64,000 bases of DNA from Taishania pollutisoli (GCF_014518315.1 NZ_JACVEL010000005.1:124001-188000), one strand, 5' to 3'. Positions 45,739-56,145 are shown, counted from the first letter of the stretch. Notes: generated by a model from the letters alone, not told the origin. Program-made: numbers and translations.

Positions 45739-46464
45739 TTATGTCGAATGGTACACCTCTGCCTGGTCGACCAAAGGTTCTCCCTGCATTCTCAAAAAGA
45801 GTTGAATCAATGCGACCACATCTTTTTCACAATATACTTTGATGCGCTCCAGGTTCTTTTCTTCGTAGTAGACACGAGCCACATCTGCCCCTGAAATATC
45901 ATCTTTCGGAGTTGGAATTTTAAACACATGGCACAACAATGCGAGTGAAGTGTATGCTTTATAATCTCCGAATTTCCACAATTCCATTGTGTCCAGGTGT
46001 GCAATTTCCCATGGTTTTTTACCTGCCATATTGAGAATATTGGGAAGTTCTATACCGTGGATCAGCATTCTGCGACAGATGTAGGGGAAATCAAATTCTT
46101 TGGCATTGTGACCGCACAACAAATGATAGGGAGTATTGTAGTGTTCATCCAGCAATCGCTTGAATTGCAATAACAGGGTCTCTTCATCATCGTGGTAAAA
46201 TGACTTCAGACGGAGCTGCCTTCCTGTACCCGTATCGTGCAGAAAACCGACAGAAATACAGATGATTTTCCCAAATTCCGCAAGAATTCCCGCTCTTCGG
46301 AAATATGCTTCTTCAAAATTTCCGATTTCATCCGGAGATACATTCAGCTTGGTCCCAAACAATTTTCGTGTTTCCTCATCCAAATCCTGTGGCAGGTATA
46401 CCTGGGGAACTGTTTCAATGTCCAGAAAAAGTACCTTCTCCAGGTTCAGTGTATTTAAAAGCAT
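45739..46464 (-). CDS. PolB-like 3'-5' exonuclease
   Basis: The 241-residue protein is a predicted DEDDy exonuclease like the proofreading domain of family B polymerases: FLDIETVPQ (Asp and Glu metal ligands) near 14-19, GHNAKEFDFPYI near 127, and YCEKDVVALIQLF near 210, where the last Asp belongs. No polymerase domain is present. It is a stand-alone nuclease found widely in Bacteroidota, possibly for DNA repair; specificity is unknown. The gene faces away from galE. Confidence 0.88.
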   Translation of the reverse strand: MLLNTLNLEKVLFLDIETVPQVYLPQDLDEETRKLFGTKLNVSPDEIGNFEEAYFRRAGILAEFGKIICISVGFLHDTGTGRQLRLKSFYHDDEETLLLQFKRLLDEHYNTPYHLLCGHNAKEFDFPYICRRMLIHGIELPNILNMAGKKPWEIAHLDTMELWKFGDYKAYTSLALLCHVFKIPTPKDDISGADVARVYYEEKNLERIKVYCEKDVVALIQLFLRMQGEPLVDQAEVYHST

Positions 46465-46635
46465 GTTCGTGTAAATTTTTAATTATCATTTTAAATATAG
46501 GTAAAATAATCGAAAGCCAAACTGTTTTACCGGCAGTTCCTCCCAATTGATTTGAGAATACCGGCCAACGGGAGAATCAACGGTCACAGTAAAAGACTGA
46601 AATATTTCTTATATTCGCTCCTCAATCGAACGAAC

Positions 46636-47652
46636 ATGAAAAACATTCTGGTTACAGGTGGTGCAGGTTACATCGGCTCTCATACCGTTGTTCAACTCAT
46701 TGAAAAAGGATACGCACCGATTATCCTGGATGATTTCCGGAATTCACACGAAACTGTTATCAGGGAACTGGAAACAATCACAGGGAAAAAAGTGCCCGTA
46801 ATTGCTGTCGATGTGTGTGATAAAAAAGAAGTTGCCGCGGCACTGGAAGGAATGCAGATTGAGGGTGTGATCCATTTTGCAGCCTATAAAGCTGTTGGGG
46901 AATCCGTCACAAATCCTTTACAATATTACCGCAATAATATTGAAAGCCTGGTCACAATACTTGATTGGTCCGTGCGAAATAAGGTAACCAATTTTATTTT
47001 TTCTTCTTCCTGTACCATATACGGAGAACCGGAAGGCGTAAAAGAAGTAACGGAGGGCACACAACCAGGCATCGTCAGGTCTCCCTACGGACAAACAAAA
47101 GTAATCGGTGAGCAGATTTTAACCGACGTTAAAAAAAGCGGGGCTCCGCTCAACATGCTTGCCTTGCGCTATTTCAACCCGATCGGTGCGCACCCTTCGG
47201 GATTAATCGGTGAATTACCGATAGGAAAACCCAACAATTTGTTGCCGTTTATTACCCAAACAGCTGTCGGCATTCAACCGGAGTTAACTGTTTTCGGAAG
47301 CGATTACCCTACTCCTGACGGAACATGCATCCGCGACTACATTCATGTGATGGATATTGCGGACGCACATGTTCAGGGACTTCATTTCCTTGAAACAACT
47401 CCTCTGCAGGATGTCGAATTCATTAACATCGGGACGGGAAAAGGAACTTCTGTACTTGAACTGATCCGTACCTTTGAAAACGTATCCGGACAAGCGGTTC
47501 CCTGGAAGTTCGGAGAAAAAAGACATGGGGATGTGGCTGAAATATATGCCAATCCTGCCAAATCAAAAAAACTGCTGAACTGGAGTACAAAATACACAAC
47601 GGAAGATGCTGTGAGGGATGCCTGGAGATGGGAACTAAACATTCGCAGGTGA
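46636..47652 (+). CDS. galE: UDP-glucose 4-epimerase
   Basis: GalE interconverts UDP-glucose and UDP-galactose for sugar use and surface polysaccharides. From the ATG at 46636 the protein has 338 residues: NAD-binding GGAGYIGSH at 8-16, FSSSCTIYG near 122-130, catalytic YGQTK (Tyr151, Lys155), ALRYFNPIGAHPSG and GDGTCIRDYIH-like PDGTCIRDYIHVMDIA. The frame is open back to 46552 but those 28 residues are unlike any GalE. TATATTCG upstream is one base off the -7 consensus. Confidence 0.96.
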   Translation: MKNILVTGGAGYIGSHTVVQLIEKGYAPIILDDFRNSHETVIRELETITGKKVPVIAVDVCDKKEVAAALEGMQIEGVIHFAAYKAVGESVTNPLQYYRNNIESLVTILDWSVRNKVTNFIFSSSCTIYGEPEGVKEVTEGTQPGIVRSPYGQTKVIGEQILTDVKKSGAPLNMLALRYFNPIGAHPSGLIGELPIGKPNNLLPFITQTAVGIQPELTVFGSDYPTPDGTCIRDYIHVMDIADAHVQGLHFLETTPLQDVEFINIGTGKGTSVLELIRTFENVSGQAVPWKFGEKRHGDVAEIYANPAKSKKLLNWSTKYTTEDAVRDAWRWELNIRR

Positions 47653-47678
47653 AATCGCGTTTTGAACAAAAGAATGAT

Positions 47679-47686
47679 TAAATTTG
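47679..47686 (+). promoter_or_regulatory. -7 element before the 47706 gene
   Basis: TAAATTTG fits TAnnTTTG; the leader would be about 12-15 bases. Confidence 0.45.
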
Positions 47687-47705
47687 TTTCCCGTTGTTAC
47701 ACACG

Positions 47706-48452
47706 ATGATTTTGAAATTCAACATAGCCATTGTTTTTGTCTGGATATCCCTGACCGGATTCGGGCAGTATAATTCCAGGGGAGAAAACAAATCGCGGTT
47801 TCGACCGGGAGTTATGTGGTACAATACAGGGTGGAAACCTGCACGGCCGGAAATGCTGCGCAAATACGATCGCCTGATGTTTGACATTACATACAATGAC
47901 TGGATTGGAGACCGGAAGACTTTTAAAATGAAGGGACCTTCCATGGGAATGAACGTAAGCTGGCTGTTTGAAATTCCATTGGCCAGTCAAAACGTGGTCT
48001 CTCTTGCAATCGGGCCAAGCTATGGTTTTCATAAACTTCGCCACGACATGCCCGTTGTATACGACCAGGAAAATCGGACAACTACTTTCGGTGACCTTCA
48101 GGATGTGGGGCTGTTCGGAAAGCGAAAATTAATCGGGCATCAGCTTTCGGTACCTCTCGAACTGCGTTTTCGGACAAAGGGATGGAGACATTTCAAAGTA
48201 CACATCGGCGGAAAAATCGGTTATCAGCTGAGTCTTTTTGAGAAAGCAAAATTTGAACAGGACGGTGTGCAGCATGTAGAAAAAATAAAAAACGCTCCGG
48301 ATATCCAGCGACTCATTTATTCTGCCCATGTACGCATAGGCGTCCGGGATTTTGCTGTGTTTGGTTCGTACAACTTTAACCCGATGTATTCCGGAGACGG
48401 CAGTACTCAATTGCATTTACTGCAATTAGGATTGACCATCTCTTTGTTTTAA
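47706..48452 (+). CDS. Probable outer-membrane protein of unknown function
   Basis: The ATG at 47706 gives 248 residues; a TTG at 47694 in the same frame is less likely. The signal peptide (NIAIVFVWISLTGFGQ) is followed by beta-rich sequence with amphipathic strands (MGMNVSWLFEIPLA, VVSLAIGPSYGFH, FKVHIGGKIGYQLSLF, HLLQLGLTISLF), ending in Phe, which fits a small outer-membrane barrel. I recall such proteins as porin-like family members in Bacteroidota without known cargo. TatD follows after 15 bases. Confidence 0.75.
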   Translation: MILKFNIAIVFVWISLTGFGQYNSRGENKSRFRPGVMWYNTGWKPARPEMLRKYDRLMFDITYNDWIGDRKTFKMKGPSMGMNVSWLFEIPLASQNVVSLAIGPSYGFHKLRHDMPVVYDQENRTTTFGDLQDVGLFGKRKLIGHQLSVPLELRFRTKGWRHFKVHIGGKIGYQLSLFEKAKFEQDGVQHVEKIKNAPDIQRLIYSAHVRIGVRDFAVFGSYNFNPMYSGDGSTQLHLLQLGLTISLF

Positions 48453-48467
48453 TTTCCCGGCTCCCAC

Positions 48468-49241
48468 ATGTTCATCGATACGCACACCCATTTATTTTCC
48501 GAGGCATTTAATGAAGACCGCAACGAAGTTGTAAAACGTGCCGTTGACAATGGTATTACGCAGCTGTTGCTCCCCAATATCGATGTCGCATCCATTCAAC
48601 CCATGTTTGACCTGGCTGCGCAATTTCCAGACAACTGCCTGCCGATGGTCGGATTACACCCCGGTTCTGTGGGTGCAGATGTGGAAAAAGACCTTTCGAT
48701 TATCAAAGAGGCACTTTACACGCATCGGGAACAATGTATTGCTGTTGGCGAAATCGGTATGGACCTCTACTGGGATAAAACATTTGTCGCGGAACAGGAA
48801 TATGCGTTCCGGGAGCAAATTCAGTGGGCGAAAGACCTCCAGCTACCTATTGCCATTCATGCAAGGGATGCATTTGATGAAATTTTTTCCGTATTAGATG
48901 CACTCAATGACGATCGGCTCACAGGAGTTTTCCATTGCTTTACAGGGACCTATGAACAAGCTCAGCACGCATTGTCATATAGTGGTTTCAAACTCGGAAT
49001 CGGAGGAGTTGTTACCTATAAAACATCGGAATTACCTGAAGTACTTAAACGCATTGATTTACAACACATCATACTGGAAACAGATTCTCCGTTTTTACCC
49101 CCTGTCCCTTATCGTGGAAAACGGAATGAAAGTGCTTACCTGCTTCATGTGGCTGAAAAATTAACGGAGGTATACGGGGTTACACAAGCGGAAATTGCCG
49201 CAATTACCACTAAAAATGCCCGGGAACTATTTCATCTTTAA
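48468..49241 (+). CDS. tatD: TatD family metal-dependent nuclease
   Basis: The 257-residue protein has the TIM-barrel metal hydrolase motifs of TatD: MFIDTHTHLF (His6, His8), GEIGMDLYW, IAIHARDAFDE, GVFHCFTGTY and the ETDSPFLPP motif with GKRNESAYL after it. TatD enzymes are 3'-5' DNases or D-aminoacyl-tRNA-type hydrolases linked to DNA repair and RNA quality control. Length is typical. Confidence 0.95.
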   Translation: MFIDTHTHLFSEAFNEDRNEVVKRAVDNGITQLLLPNIDVASIQPMFDLAAQFPDNCLPMVGLHPGSVGADVEKDLSIIKEALYTHREQCIAVGEIGMDLYWDKTFVAEQEYAFREQIQWAKDLQLPIAIHARDAFDEIFSVLDALNDDRLTGVFHCFTGTYEQAQHALSYSGFKLGIGGVVTYKTSELPEVLKRIDLQHIILETDSPFLPPVPYRGKRNESAYLLHVAEKLTEVYGVTQAEIAAITTKNARELFHL

Positions 49242-49291
49242 CACATTCATCTGTTACTTTTTATAAGTATACCGTTATAATAAGAAACAGA

Positions 49292-50182
49292 ATGCGTTTC
49301 ATTTCCAACTACTTTTTATTGGGATTATGCTGCTTCCTGGCTCGTACAGGCACCGCTCAGCAAACGGCCCGGTTTCATTCGCTGTGCAATCAGGCCTGTG
49401 AAGCATTGGAACACGGAATGGTTGACCACGCTTATGTCTTACTGACAGAAGCATTTGCAATTCCGATTCCTCCTAAAGCGGCTGATTACCTGAACATGGC
49501 CAAATGTTATTCTCAACAGAACGAAGCGGACTCAACAGAAAAGTACATTTACCTGGCAATGGAACGGAATCCAAAAATCCGGGGAATCATCCGCATACAC
49601 GGTTTGTGGTTTGAACCGATCGTCGGGGTCGGGAAATGGGACGAAATACGGGAAAAAACAAGAAGTTCTGTCACACTTTCCAACGAAGCTCAACGGGTTG
49701 TAAATGAACTCAGCACCATTGACTCGCTCAACACCCGGTTTTATAAACGGTTCCGGTCGGAGGCAAATCCATGGGAACCCGTGGATACGGCTGCACTCCA
49801 TGCCAGTTGGGACAGTGTATTTCAGGAAGCACTTAGAAATGCTCCGAAACTGGATAGTATTCTCCTGAGTTTGCCCGACTCTCTGTTGATTCACCCGGCT
49901 GTTGAAGAAACATTCATGATTCTGGATAATTCTCTCCGGGCGGACTATTGGAAACCGCGAAAATACATGTATGAGGAGCTAATCCGAAAAGGGTTTACAA
50001 CACCGGATATCCTGGCACTTATTTATACCGAAGAAAAGTTCGGAAATGACAGTATGTTCGACGTGTTCAACAAACCAGGTGAAAACGCATTGTTTTTCAT
50101 TGAATATGGTCTTATAGCAAATCTGTACACTCATTCGTATCGCTTGTTGAATCTATGGAATTACGATGAAAAAGAAAACTGA
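49292..50182 (+). CDS. Secreted protein of unknown function with TPR-like start
   Basis: The 296-residue protein has a signal peptide (FLLGLCCFLARTGTAQ) followed by one or two TPR-like helix pairs (ALEHGMVDHAYVLLTEAFAI, AADYLNMAKCYSQQNEADST). The rest is helical and acidic, with PWEPVDTAALHASWDSVFQE in the middle. I do not recognise a family. It follows tatD after 50 bases. Confidence 0.75.
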   Translation: MRFISNYFLLGLCCFLARTGTAQQTARFHSLCNQACEALEHGMVDHAYVLLTEAFAIPIPPKAADYLNMAKCYSQQNEADSTEKYIYLAMERNPKIRGIIRIHGLWFEPIVGVGKWDEIREKTRSSVTLSNEAQRVVNELSTIDSLNTRFYKRFRSEANPWEPVDTAALHASWDSVFQEALRNAPKLDSILLSLPDSLLIHPAVEETFMILDNSLRADYWKPRKYMYEELIRKGFTTPDILALIYTEEKFGNDSMFDVFNKPGENALFFIEYGLIANLYTHSYRLLNLWNYDEKEN

Positions 50183-50303
50183 CCTGTTCCATCTTCCACC
50201 GGAGAAAGAACGATATGAACAATACTTACCCAATAAATAAATCCGGATTCCTATTGTTCATTTCTCAAAGCTTTGTATTTTCATCACTTCTTAAAAACTA
50301 GCT

Positions 50304-51941
50304 ATGAATCAATTGGTGAACGAGAGTAATCAACACACAAATAACGGAGCCCTTACTACACTTACAACGGTCTTTTTTTTCTGGGGATTTATTGCTTCCG
50401 GAAATACCGTGTTCATTCCTTTTTGTAAAGAATATTTCGGATTGGATCAATTTCAAAGCCAGTTAGTTGATTTTGCATTTTATGGCGCCTATTACCTGGG
50501 AGCACTCACTTTATTTTTGATCAGTTCGTCAAAAGGAAAAGATTTAGTGGGTTCCTGGGGGTATAAAAAAACGATTGTCATTGGCTTGTTGTTCTCAGCA
50601 ATCGGTGCAGGAGCAATGATTTTTTCGGTCTACAACAATGTATTTTCAGGAATGCTATTCGGGCTGTTCATTGTTGCTCTTGGATTTTCCCTGCAACAGA
50701 CCTCGGCAAATCCGTTTATGATTATTCTGGGGGATGAAAAAACCGGAAGTACCCGCATTACATTGGGTGGAGCTGTAAACAGTTTTGGGACAACGATCGG
50801 ACCTTTGGTCATTTCACTGGCATTGTTCGGCACAACTGCCGCTATCAGTGATGAACAGATAAAACAACTCGAACTGGATAAAGTCAACATCCTTTACGGT
50901 TGTGTAGGACTATTATTTTTAGCGGTTGCATTGCTCTTCCGGTTCTCGAAAAACGTACCGGAGGGAAAGATAGCAGAGGAACATTCAGAAAAGCTGTCTG
51001 AAAAAAAGGCGATCACCAGTTTACTGGTCATCACCGGGCTACTGATTGTTTGTTTTGCTCCTGTATTCTACAGTTACAGCGACCGTTTTAACGGAGATGA
51101 GAAACATGCGGAGCAAATACGGATTATCGGATGGCTGGCCGGTCTCTTAGTAGTTATATCCGGAATTCTCTTCACCTATTTCAAAGGTTCTAAAATCAAA
51201 CACGGATGGGGAGCCATGCAGTATCCTCAGCTGACATTGGGAATGCTGGCGATTTTTATCTATGTCGGCGTCGAGGTATCTATTGGCAGCAACCTGGGAG
51301 AACTACTCAAAGAAGACCACAAGATTGATGGTTCCGGTATCGCGCCTTTTGTTTCCATGTACTGGGGGAGTCTGATGATCGGGCGCTGGACGGGTGCCAT
51401 CGCCGCTTTTAATCTTAGCGCATCAAGTCAACGTTTTTTACGCTTCATTGTCCCGTTGATTGCATTTGGAATCATTATGGGGATCAGCAAACTGTGGGGA
51501 TACAATGTAGAGCCACTGAACTGGTATATTATCTGTGTTCTTTTCCAAATCATTGCATTTTACCTCACCCAGGACAAACCCGCATTAACGCTTGGCGTGT
51601 TCGGTATTTTAGGTGTCGCGGCCATGATCATAGGTATCCGGACAAGCGGTATCGTTTCAATTTACGCCTTTCTGAGCGGAGGGTTATTCTGTTCCATTAT
51701 GTGGCCCTGTATTTTCTCATTGGCGCTCGGCGGACTCGGAAGGTATCAAACACAGGGATCCGCGTTTCTGGTGATGATGATCCTGGGAGGAGCGATTATT
51801 CCTCCTTTGCAAGGAAAATTAGCTGATATTTTTACGATTCAATCTTCATTTATCGTAGGCATCTTTTGCTTTGCTTACCTGGCATTTTTTGCTTTTGCAG
51901 TAAAGCGGATTCTCACAAAACAAGGAGTGAATTTTGAGTAA
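50304..51941 (+). CDS. Sugar MFS transporter, FucP-like
   Basis: The 545-residue protein has about 12-14 membrane helices and the FucP-type N-terminus FFFWGFIASGNTVFIPFCKE with LGFSLQQTSANPFMIILGDE, as in fucose/glucose/galactose:proton symporters of Bacteroidota. It should import a hexose with a proton. It is longer than FucP (about 440) because of a charged cytoplasmic loop and additional helices between residues 215 and 300. The substrate cannot be assigned. Its stop is separated by only two bases from the stop of the convergent T9SS gene. Confidence 0.9.
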   Translation: MNQLVNESNQHTNNGALTTLTTVFFFWGFIASGNTVFIPFCKEYFGLDQFQSQLVDFAFYGAYYLGALTLFLISSSKGKDLVGSWGYKKTIVIGLLFSAIGAGAMIFSVYNNVFSGMLFGLFIVALGFSLQQTSANPFMIILGDEKTGSTRITLGGAVNSFGTTIGPLVISLALFGTTAAISDEQIKQLELDKVNILYGCVGLLFLAVALLFRFSKNVPEGKIAEEHSEKLSEKKAITSLLVITGLLIVCFAPVFYSYSDRFNGDEKHAEQIRIIGWLAGLLVVISGILFTYFKGSKIKHGWGAMQYPQLTLGMLAIFIYVGVEVSIGSNLGELLKEDHKIDGSGIAPFVSMYWGSLMIGRWTGAIAAFNLSASSQRFLRFIVPLIAFGIIMGISKLWGYNVEPLNWYIICVLFQIIAFYLTQDKPALTLGVFGILGVAAMIIGIRTSGIVSIYAFLSGGLFCSIMWPCIFSLALGGLGRYQTQGSAFLVMMILGGAIIPPLQGKLADIFTIQSSFIVGIFCFAYLAFFAFAVKRILTKQGVNFE

Positions 51942-51943
51942 GT

Positions 51944-53323
51944 TTATTCGACAATGACCGGGTAGCTCCGCCCCTTGCTCCGGATGATATAATACCCTTT
52001 ATCCAGCGTACTGACATCGATCTGAACGAATGTTTTACTCGCATTCACAACCATCGTTTTACCGGTAACATCTTGTCCCAACAGGTTTAAAACGCGAATT
52101 TTCCCTACATTTTCTCCCCGGACAGATAATATACCGGAAACAGGATTGGGAAATAATTCAACAGGCTTCCCTTCTATATTCACGGCAACAATATTCGAAT
52201 AGGTATAATTCCCGTCGAAATCGGTTTGTTTAAGCCGGTAATAGGAAACGTCATTCAACGGATTTTCGTCAAATTCTTCGTACTGCAGCTCTGCATGAGA
52301 GTTTCCTGCAGCCGCTCTTCGGACTACCTGCTCCCAGTTATATCCGTCAGCACTTCGTTCAATCACAAAATAATCAGTGTTAATTTCAGTTGCCGTTCTC
52401 CAGCGGATACGTACCTCATCGTTTTCCTGTTGCGCTTCAAAACTCAGGAGTGTAATTGGCAAAATAACAGCCGAAATAGTATTGTAGGCTACAAAAGCGA
52501 CATCACTGTTTGGTGTCAATATATGTTGAAAGCGTGCGATGCTTGTATAATTGGAAATTGTAATTCCCAGGTCGGCAAAATCAAATGCCAACAGGCGAAG
52601 ATCCCTTGTTCCGGCAGTTGATGCACCGCAGGCACCTCCCAATGTATAAAATTTCCAGTAAGGACGCGCAACGGCAGAAACAGCTGAGAAATTAACATCT
52701 ACTTCCGTTCCGACCAGGACATTTGACGCATTTAAGAAGCGGAATTTGTCCCACACCGAACTATTCAGATCGCCGGTTTGCGTCACAACAATGTCCGGTA
52801 CACCATCTCCTATTGACGCAGGGTCGATCATTGAAACAGTGTATCCGATAGTTCCTCCGATATTGAATACAGCTGTCGACAAATCCAATCCGTTCTGTCC
52901 GTCCGTCAGGTAAGATGAAACATTCCCTCCGAAAGGAGGAGTAACCGCCGGGTAGCATCCGTTTGCTGCCGGAGTCGTACTAAAACCTCCGTATTGTCTT
53001 CCAAGCCCGATAACAGCGCTGCTGCTGCTTCCCGATACAGTTGCGGGCATTGCGTTAAAATTGAGCGGGACAAAAGTAATTCCATTTGCCGTCAGCGCAG
53101 CGTTGTTGACACCTGTTGACCACACGGTAGATCCGGTTCGGAATGCGATCAGGTTCTGCGTGGCAACATCTACGGAAACAGGAGAAGATGTCGAACTTGT
53201 AAAATAACCTGAATGATCGGTGTAAATGCGCGTAACCGGGGTCTGGGAAAGGCAGGTAATGCCTGTATGCAATAACATTAGTATTCCAATCAGGAAGCGG
53301 GTGTAAGTGATGTACTTTTTCAT
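51944..53323 (-). CDS. T9SS-exported protein with type A sorting domain
   Basis: The ATG at 53323 gives 459 residues: a signal peptide (RFLIGILMLLHTGITCLSQ), a beta-rich domain, then a fibronectin-like segment (VRIRWRTATEINTDYFVIER, YYRLKQTDFDGNYTYSNIV) and the sorting domain (VELFPNPVSGILSVRGE, ending SYPVIVE). The ATG at 53350 lies inside the TACTTTTG promoter element at 53348-53355, so the shorter start is right. The function is unknown; possibly adhesion. Confidence 0.85.
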   Translation of the reverse strand: MKKYITYTRFLIGILMLLHTGITCLSQTPVTRIYTDHSGYFTSSTSSPVSVDVATQNLIAFRTGSTVWSTGVNNAALTANGITFVPLNFNAMPATVSGSSSSAVIGLGRQYGGFSTTPAANGCYPAVTPPFGGNVSSYLTDGQNGLDLSTAVFNIGGTIGYTVSMIDPASIGDGVPDIVVTQTGDLNSSVWDKFRFLNASNVLVGTEVDVNFSAVSAVARPYWKFYTLGGACGASTAGTRDLRLLAFDFADLGITISNYTSIARFQHILTPNSDVAFVAYNTISAVILPITLLSFEAQQENDEVRIRWRTATEINTDYFVIERSADGYNWEQVVRRAAAGNSHAELQYEEFDENPLNDVSYYRLKQTDFDGNYTYSNIVAVNIEGKPVELFPNPVSGILSVRGENVGKIRVLNLLGQDVTGKTMVVNASKTFVQIDVSTLDKGYYIIRSKGRSYPVIVE

Positions 53324-53347
53324 GTAAATGGTTCCTTTGCGGAGCAA

Positions 53348-53355
53348 CAAAAGTA
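53348..53355 (-). promoter_or_regulatory. -7 element of the 51944-53323 gene
   Basis: TACTTTTG on the minus strand fits TAnnTTTG, 25-32 bases before the ATG, and overlaps the rejected upstream ATG. Confidence 0.6.
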
Positions 53356-53432
53356 CCCTTTTTGAACCGAAATACCAAAAAATGGTTTTAACAATGGCAA
53401 AACCGCCTCAAATATGAAAACATTTACACACA

Positions 53433-53477
53433 ATAAAGCGCCTGAAAATCATTTAAAAAGACTTACAGACGCTTTAT
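53433..53477 (-). terminator. Probable terminator of the carboxypeptidase gene
   Basis: On the minus strand ATAAAGCGTCTG pairs with CAGGCGCTTTAT (one mismatch) around a ~21-base loop. It lies 23 bases after the stop. The T tract is poor, so the call is tentative. Confidence 0.55.
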
Positions 53478-53499
53478 CTGTAAATTGATCAGTTAGCGA

Positions 53500-55869
53500 T
53501 TATTTCCCAATGACCAACTGGTGAATTGACGTTCCGTTTTCTCCTGAAATTTTCACCAAATATGTTCCGGTAGAAAGCGAAGTAACATCCAGTTGTTCAG
53601 CTTCTGCAGAAGTAACGGTGGCTTGATGAACAACAACACCTCTCAAATCTGTTACTTCAACACGGTCATTGATTGTTCCTCCTTTGATGTACACCAATCC
53701 TGACGAAGGATTCGGATAAACAATCAAATTATTTTTCTCTACTACAGAAAGACCAACCCCGGGTTCTACAGGTGCTTCAGCTTCTTTCACAAGAATTTTA
53801 AACTCATCAAAATAAAACCCGTCGTTTCTGACGCCTCCGTCGGATTCCAGTATAAAACGAACATGAATTGTTTCCCCGATGTAGTCGCTTAAACTGATTT
53901 CTTCCGCCACCCAATTAGCCTGTGTTCCATCCCATACCGGCTCGTTATCAGGCTGAACAGAGTTATTGGCAGCTGACCCCGCATTGGTATATAAACCGCA
54001 TTGTCCGATCCAGGAAGTTCCCCCGTCCAATGAAACCTGGAATTGACAGTAGTCATAATCTGCTTCAACCTCCCACTGTGCGTAGAATGTGACTTTAGCA
54101 GACGCTGCATTTGTCAGGTCAATCGGATTGGAATACATCATCGTACGCGTCGTGTTGTTTTGGTAATCAGCTCCCGGAGAATCGGTAATTGAACGGGACG
54201 GTGAATAATATTTTGCCGTTGTCGTATTCCAGTTTCCGGTCCAGTTGGTTGTGCTTTCTCCATTTTCGGATACCACTTCATCCATTGCCGCACCCGATCC
54301 GTAAATCTTTGTGATGGTATCCCGTTGCACCCAGTTTCCGTCATCGGTTGTCAATACATACTTTATTTCGTCTCCGTCCTGGATACCGGTCGTCAACACA
54401 TAAGAAATCGTTCCATCATCTGTTCCTGTAGCTGCCAGGTTGTACACAACGGGAGTTCCAACACTCTGGATATTCAGCAACGGTTCCAACGATACGGTTG
54501 CCGGTCCGTTTTCTCTTCCCAGACGTTTAATTGTGTGGTGAAAATTCCCGGTTGTTGTCGTCACGGAGATCGGATCGTCTTCGTTTACAATGTAATATTT
54601 ATGGACCATGTGCGCCAACCCTAAATTGACAAACAGCATTTCCTGACAGGTCGGAATAATTTCTGAACTTGCCGGCCAGAAGCTTCCGCCAATCTCCGGC
54701 GTCATCGCAAAAATGGTATCCTTCACTCCTACTCCCACATCTACTTTGTACATGTAATCATCCGAATCACCTGAAGCAGGATATAAACCACTACTTTTAG
54801 TTGCTTCAAATCCATTATACTGAGTCAGGTGATCACCCAATGCCTGGAAGTAATCGTGGTGGTCAGCATACTCTTCAGCAGTCGTTCCAATCGGAAACAA
54901 CAACATGTCTCCATACGTGTGTGCATTCAATGCTGCTCTCACCGGCAGGTTTTGTACCAACCAGCGCATTGCTTGTGTTTCCGGTTCAGAAAAAGCGCTT
55001 GTCCCCGGATAGGTGTCATTGTTTTGATTGGTACTCACACCAGTTGTTCCCCATCCGTAGGAATAATTCCGGTTAATGTCCACTCCTTTATTGGTGGAAC
55101 CGATATTGGGATTCCTGTTTTTCCGGTGCATTCCTCCTCCGTTCGGATCAGTTGTCTCATTATAAATGTAACCGTCCGGGTTTAAGCACGGCACAAAAAG
55201 CATTTGTGTATGATCAACCAGGTACTTGACTTCCGGGTTATTGTTATAATTTTCCAGCAGATACCACATGTAATAAATCAGCTGGGACATACTCATTGGT
55301 TCACGGGCATGGTGAATAGCAGAATACAACAACATCGGATCTCCGTCATCTGTATTCGGATTATTGGAAATCTTTACCTGGTAAATCGGTCGGTTTTCCC
55401 ATGTCAGGAAAGTGTGAATCGGTGCCTTCACAGAAATGAGGTTGGGATACAACGCAGCCATTTCATCCAGTTCCTGTAACATTTCATTGTATTTGTAATA
55501 TCCTCCGTAGGTTGAAGAAACCTGGAAATTTTCCGGAACTGTGTTTGTATTTCCGGTCGAGGTCCCGGAGCAACTTGCATTTTTAGGTTGTGCAGGATAA
55601 GAATTCTGTTGAACATAGTATTTTTTTACATCGTCAATCACCACTTCGTACTGGTAATTTAATGCCGCCACACGCTGAATATCCTGCTCGGACAAATCGG
55701 TAATAATGAACTGTCCGCTTTTCCGGTAACCATGATCCACCGGGATTCCTTCGTTGAACAATTGTACCAAACCATCCCGGTCAGCATAAATTTTTACTTT
55801 GGAGAATTTTTGAGCACTGACTGTTGACACAACAAAAAGCACTGCTGCAAAGAGTATTGTTTTCATCAT
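53500..55869 (-). CDS. Zinc carboxypeptidase (M14 family) exported by T9SS
   Basis: The 789-residue protein has a signal peptide (ILFAAVLFVVSTVSAQ), an N-terminal propeptide-like domain, and the M14 peptidase domain with HHAREPMSM (His and Glu zinc ligands near 185-188), DINRNYSYGWG, NAHTYGDM (third zinc ligand region) and TPEIGGSFWP with the catalytic Glu. A beta-sandwich domain with WVAEEISLSDYIGETIHVRF follows, then a sorting domain (LIVYPNPSSGLVYIKGG, ending HQLVIGK). It should be a secreted exopeptidase used to degrade external protein. Met2 at 55866 is an alternative start. Confidence 0.92.
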   Translation of the reverse strand: MMKTILFAAVLFVVSTVSAQKFSKVKIYADRDGLVQLFNEGIPVDHGYRKSGQFIITDLSEQDIQRVAALNYQYEVVIDDVKKYYVQQNSYPAQPKNASCSGTSTGNTNTVPENFQVSSTYGGYYKYNEMLQELDEMAALYPNLISVKAPIHTFLTWENRPIYQVKISNNPNTDDGDPMLLYSAIHHAREPMSMSQLIYYMWYLLENYNNNPEVKYLVDHTQMLFVPCLNPDGYIYNETTDPNGGGMHRKNRNPNIGSTNKGVDINRNYSYGWGTTGVSTNQNNDTYPGTSAFSEPETQAMRWLVQNLPVRAALNAHTYGDMLLFPIGTTAEEYADHHDYFQALGDHLTQYNGFEATKSSGLYPASGDSDDYMYKVDVGVGVKDTIFAMTPEIGGSFWPASSEIIPTCQEMLFVNLGLAHMVHKYYIVNEDDPISVTTTTGNFHHTIKRLGRENGPATVSLEPLLNIQSVGTPVVYNLAATGTDDGTISYVLTTGIQDGDEIKYVLTTDDGNWVQRDTITKIYGSGAAMDEVVSENGESTTNWTGNWNTTTAKYYSPSRSITDSPGADYQNNTTRTMMYSNPIDLTNAASAKVTFYAQWEVEADYDYCQFQVSLDGGTSWIGQCGLYTNAGSAANNSVQPDNEPVWDGTQANWVAEEISLSDYIGETIHVRFILESDGGVRNDGFYFDEFKILVKEAEAPVEPGVGLSVVEKNNLIVYPNPSSGLVYIKGGTINDRVEVTDLRGVVVHQATVTSAEAEQLDVTSLSTGTYLVKISGENGTSIHQLVIGK

Positions 55870-56145
55870 TTATAAGTGTTTGATTCATGTGAAATTACAA
55901 AAAAAATAAACACATTCATGAAAAAACACCTTTTTAATAACTACTGCCAGGACACATACATTTAAAATTTTTCACGCTAATTTCTTTAATGATTTACATA
56001 GAAATGGCTCGCCAAGCCGCTAAGTCCCAAAGGTATTGGTTTATTCATATTGCGTCTTTGCGAGAACAGGTTAAATGAGTTAAAAAGTAAATGCGTTTGC
56101 TATGTAACTACTGCGATTCAATTATTTTATTTCCTCGAAAAAGTG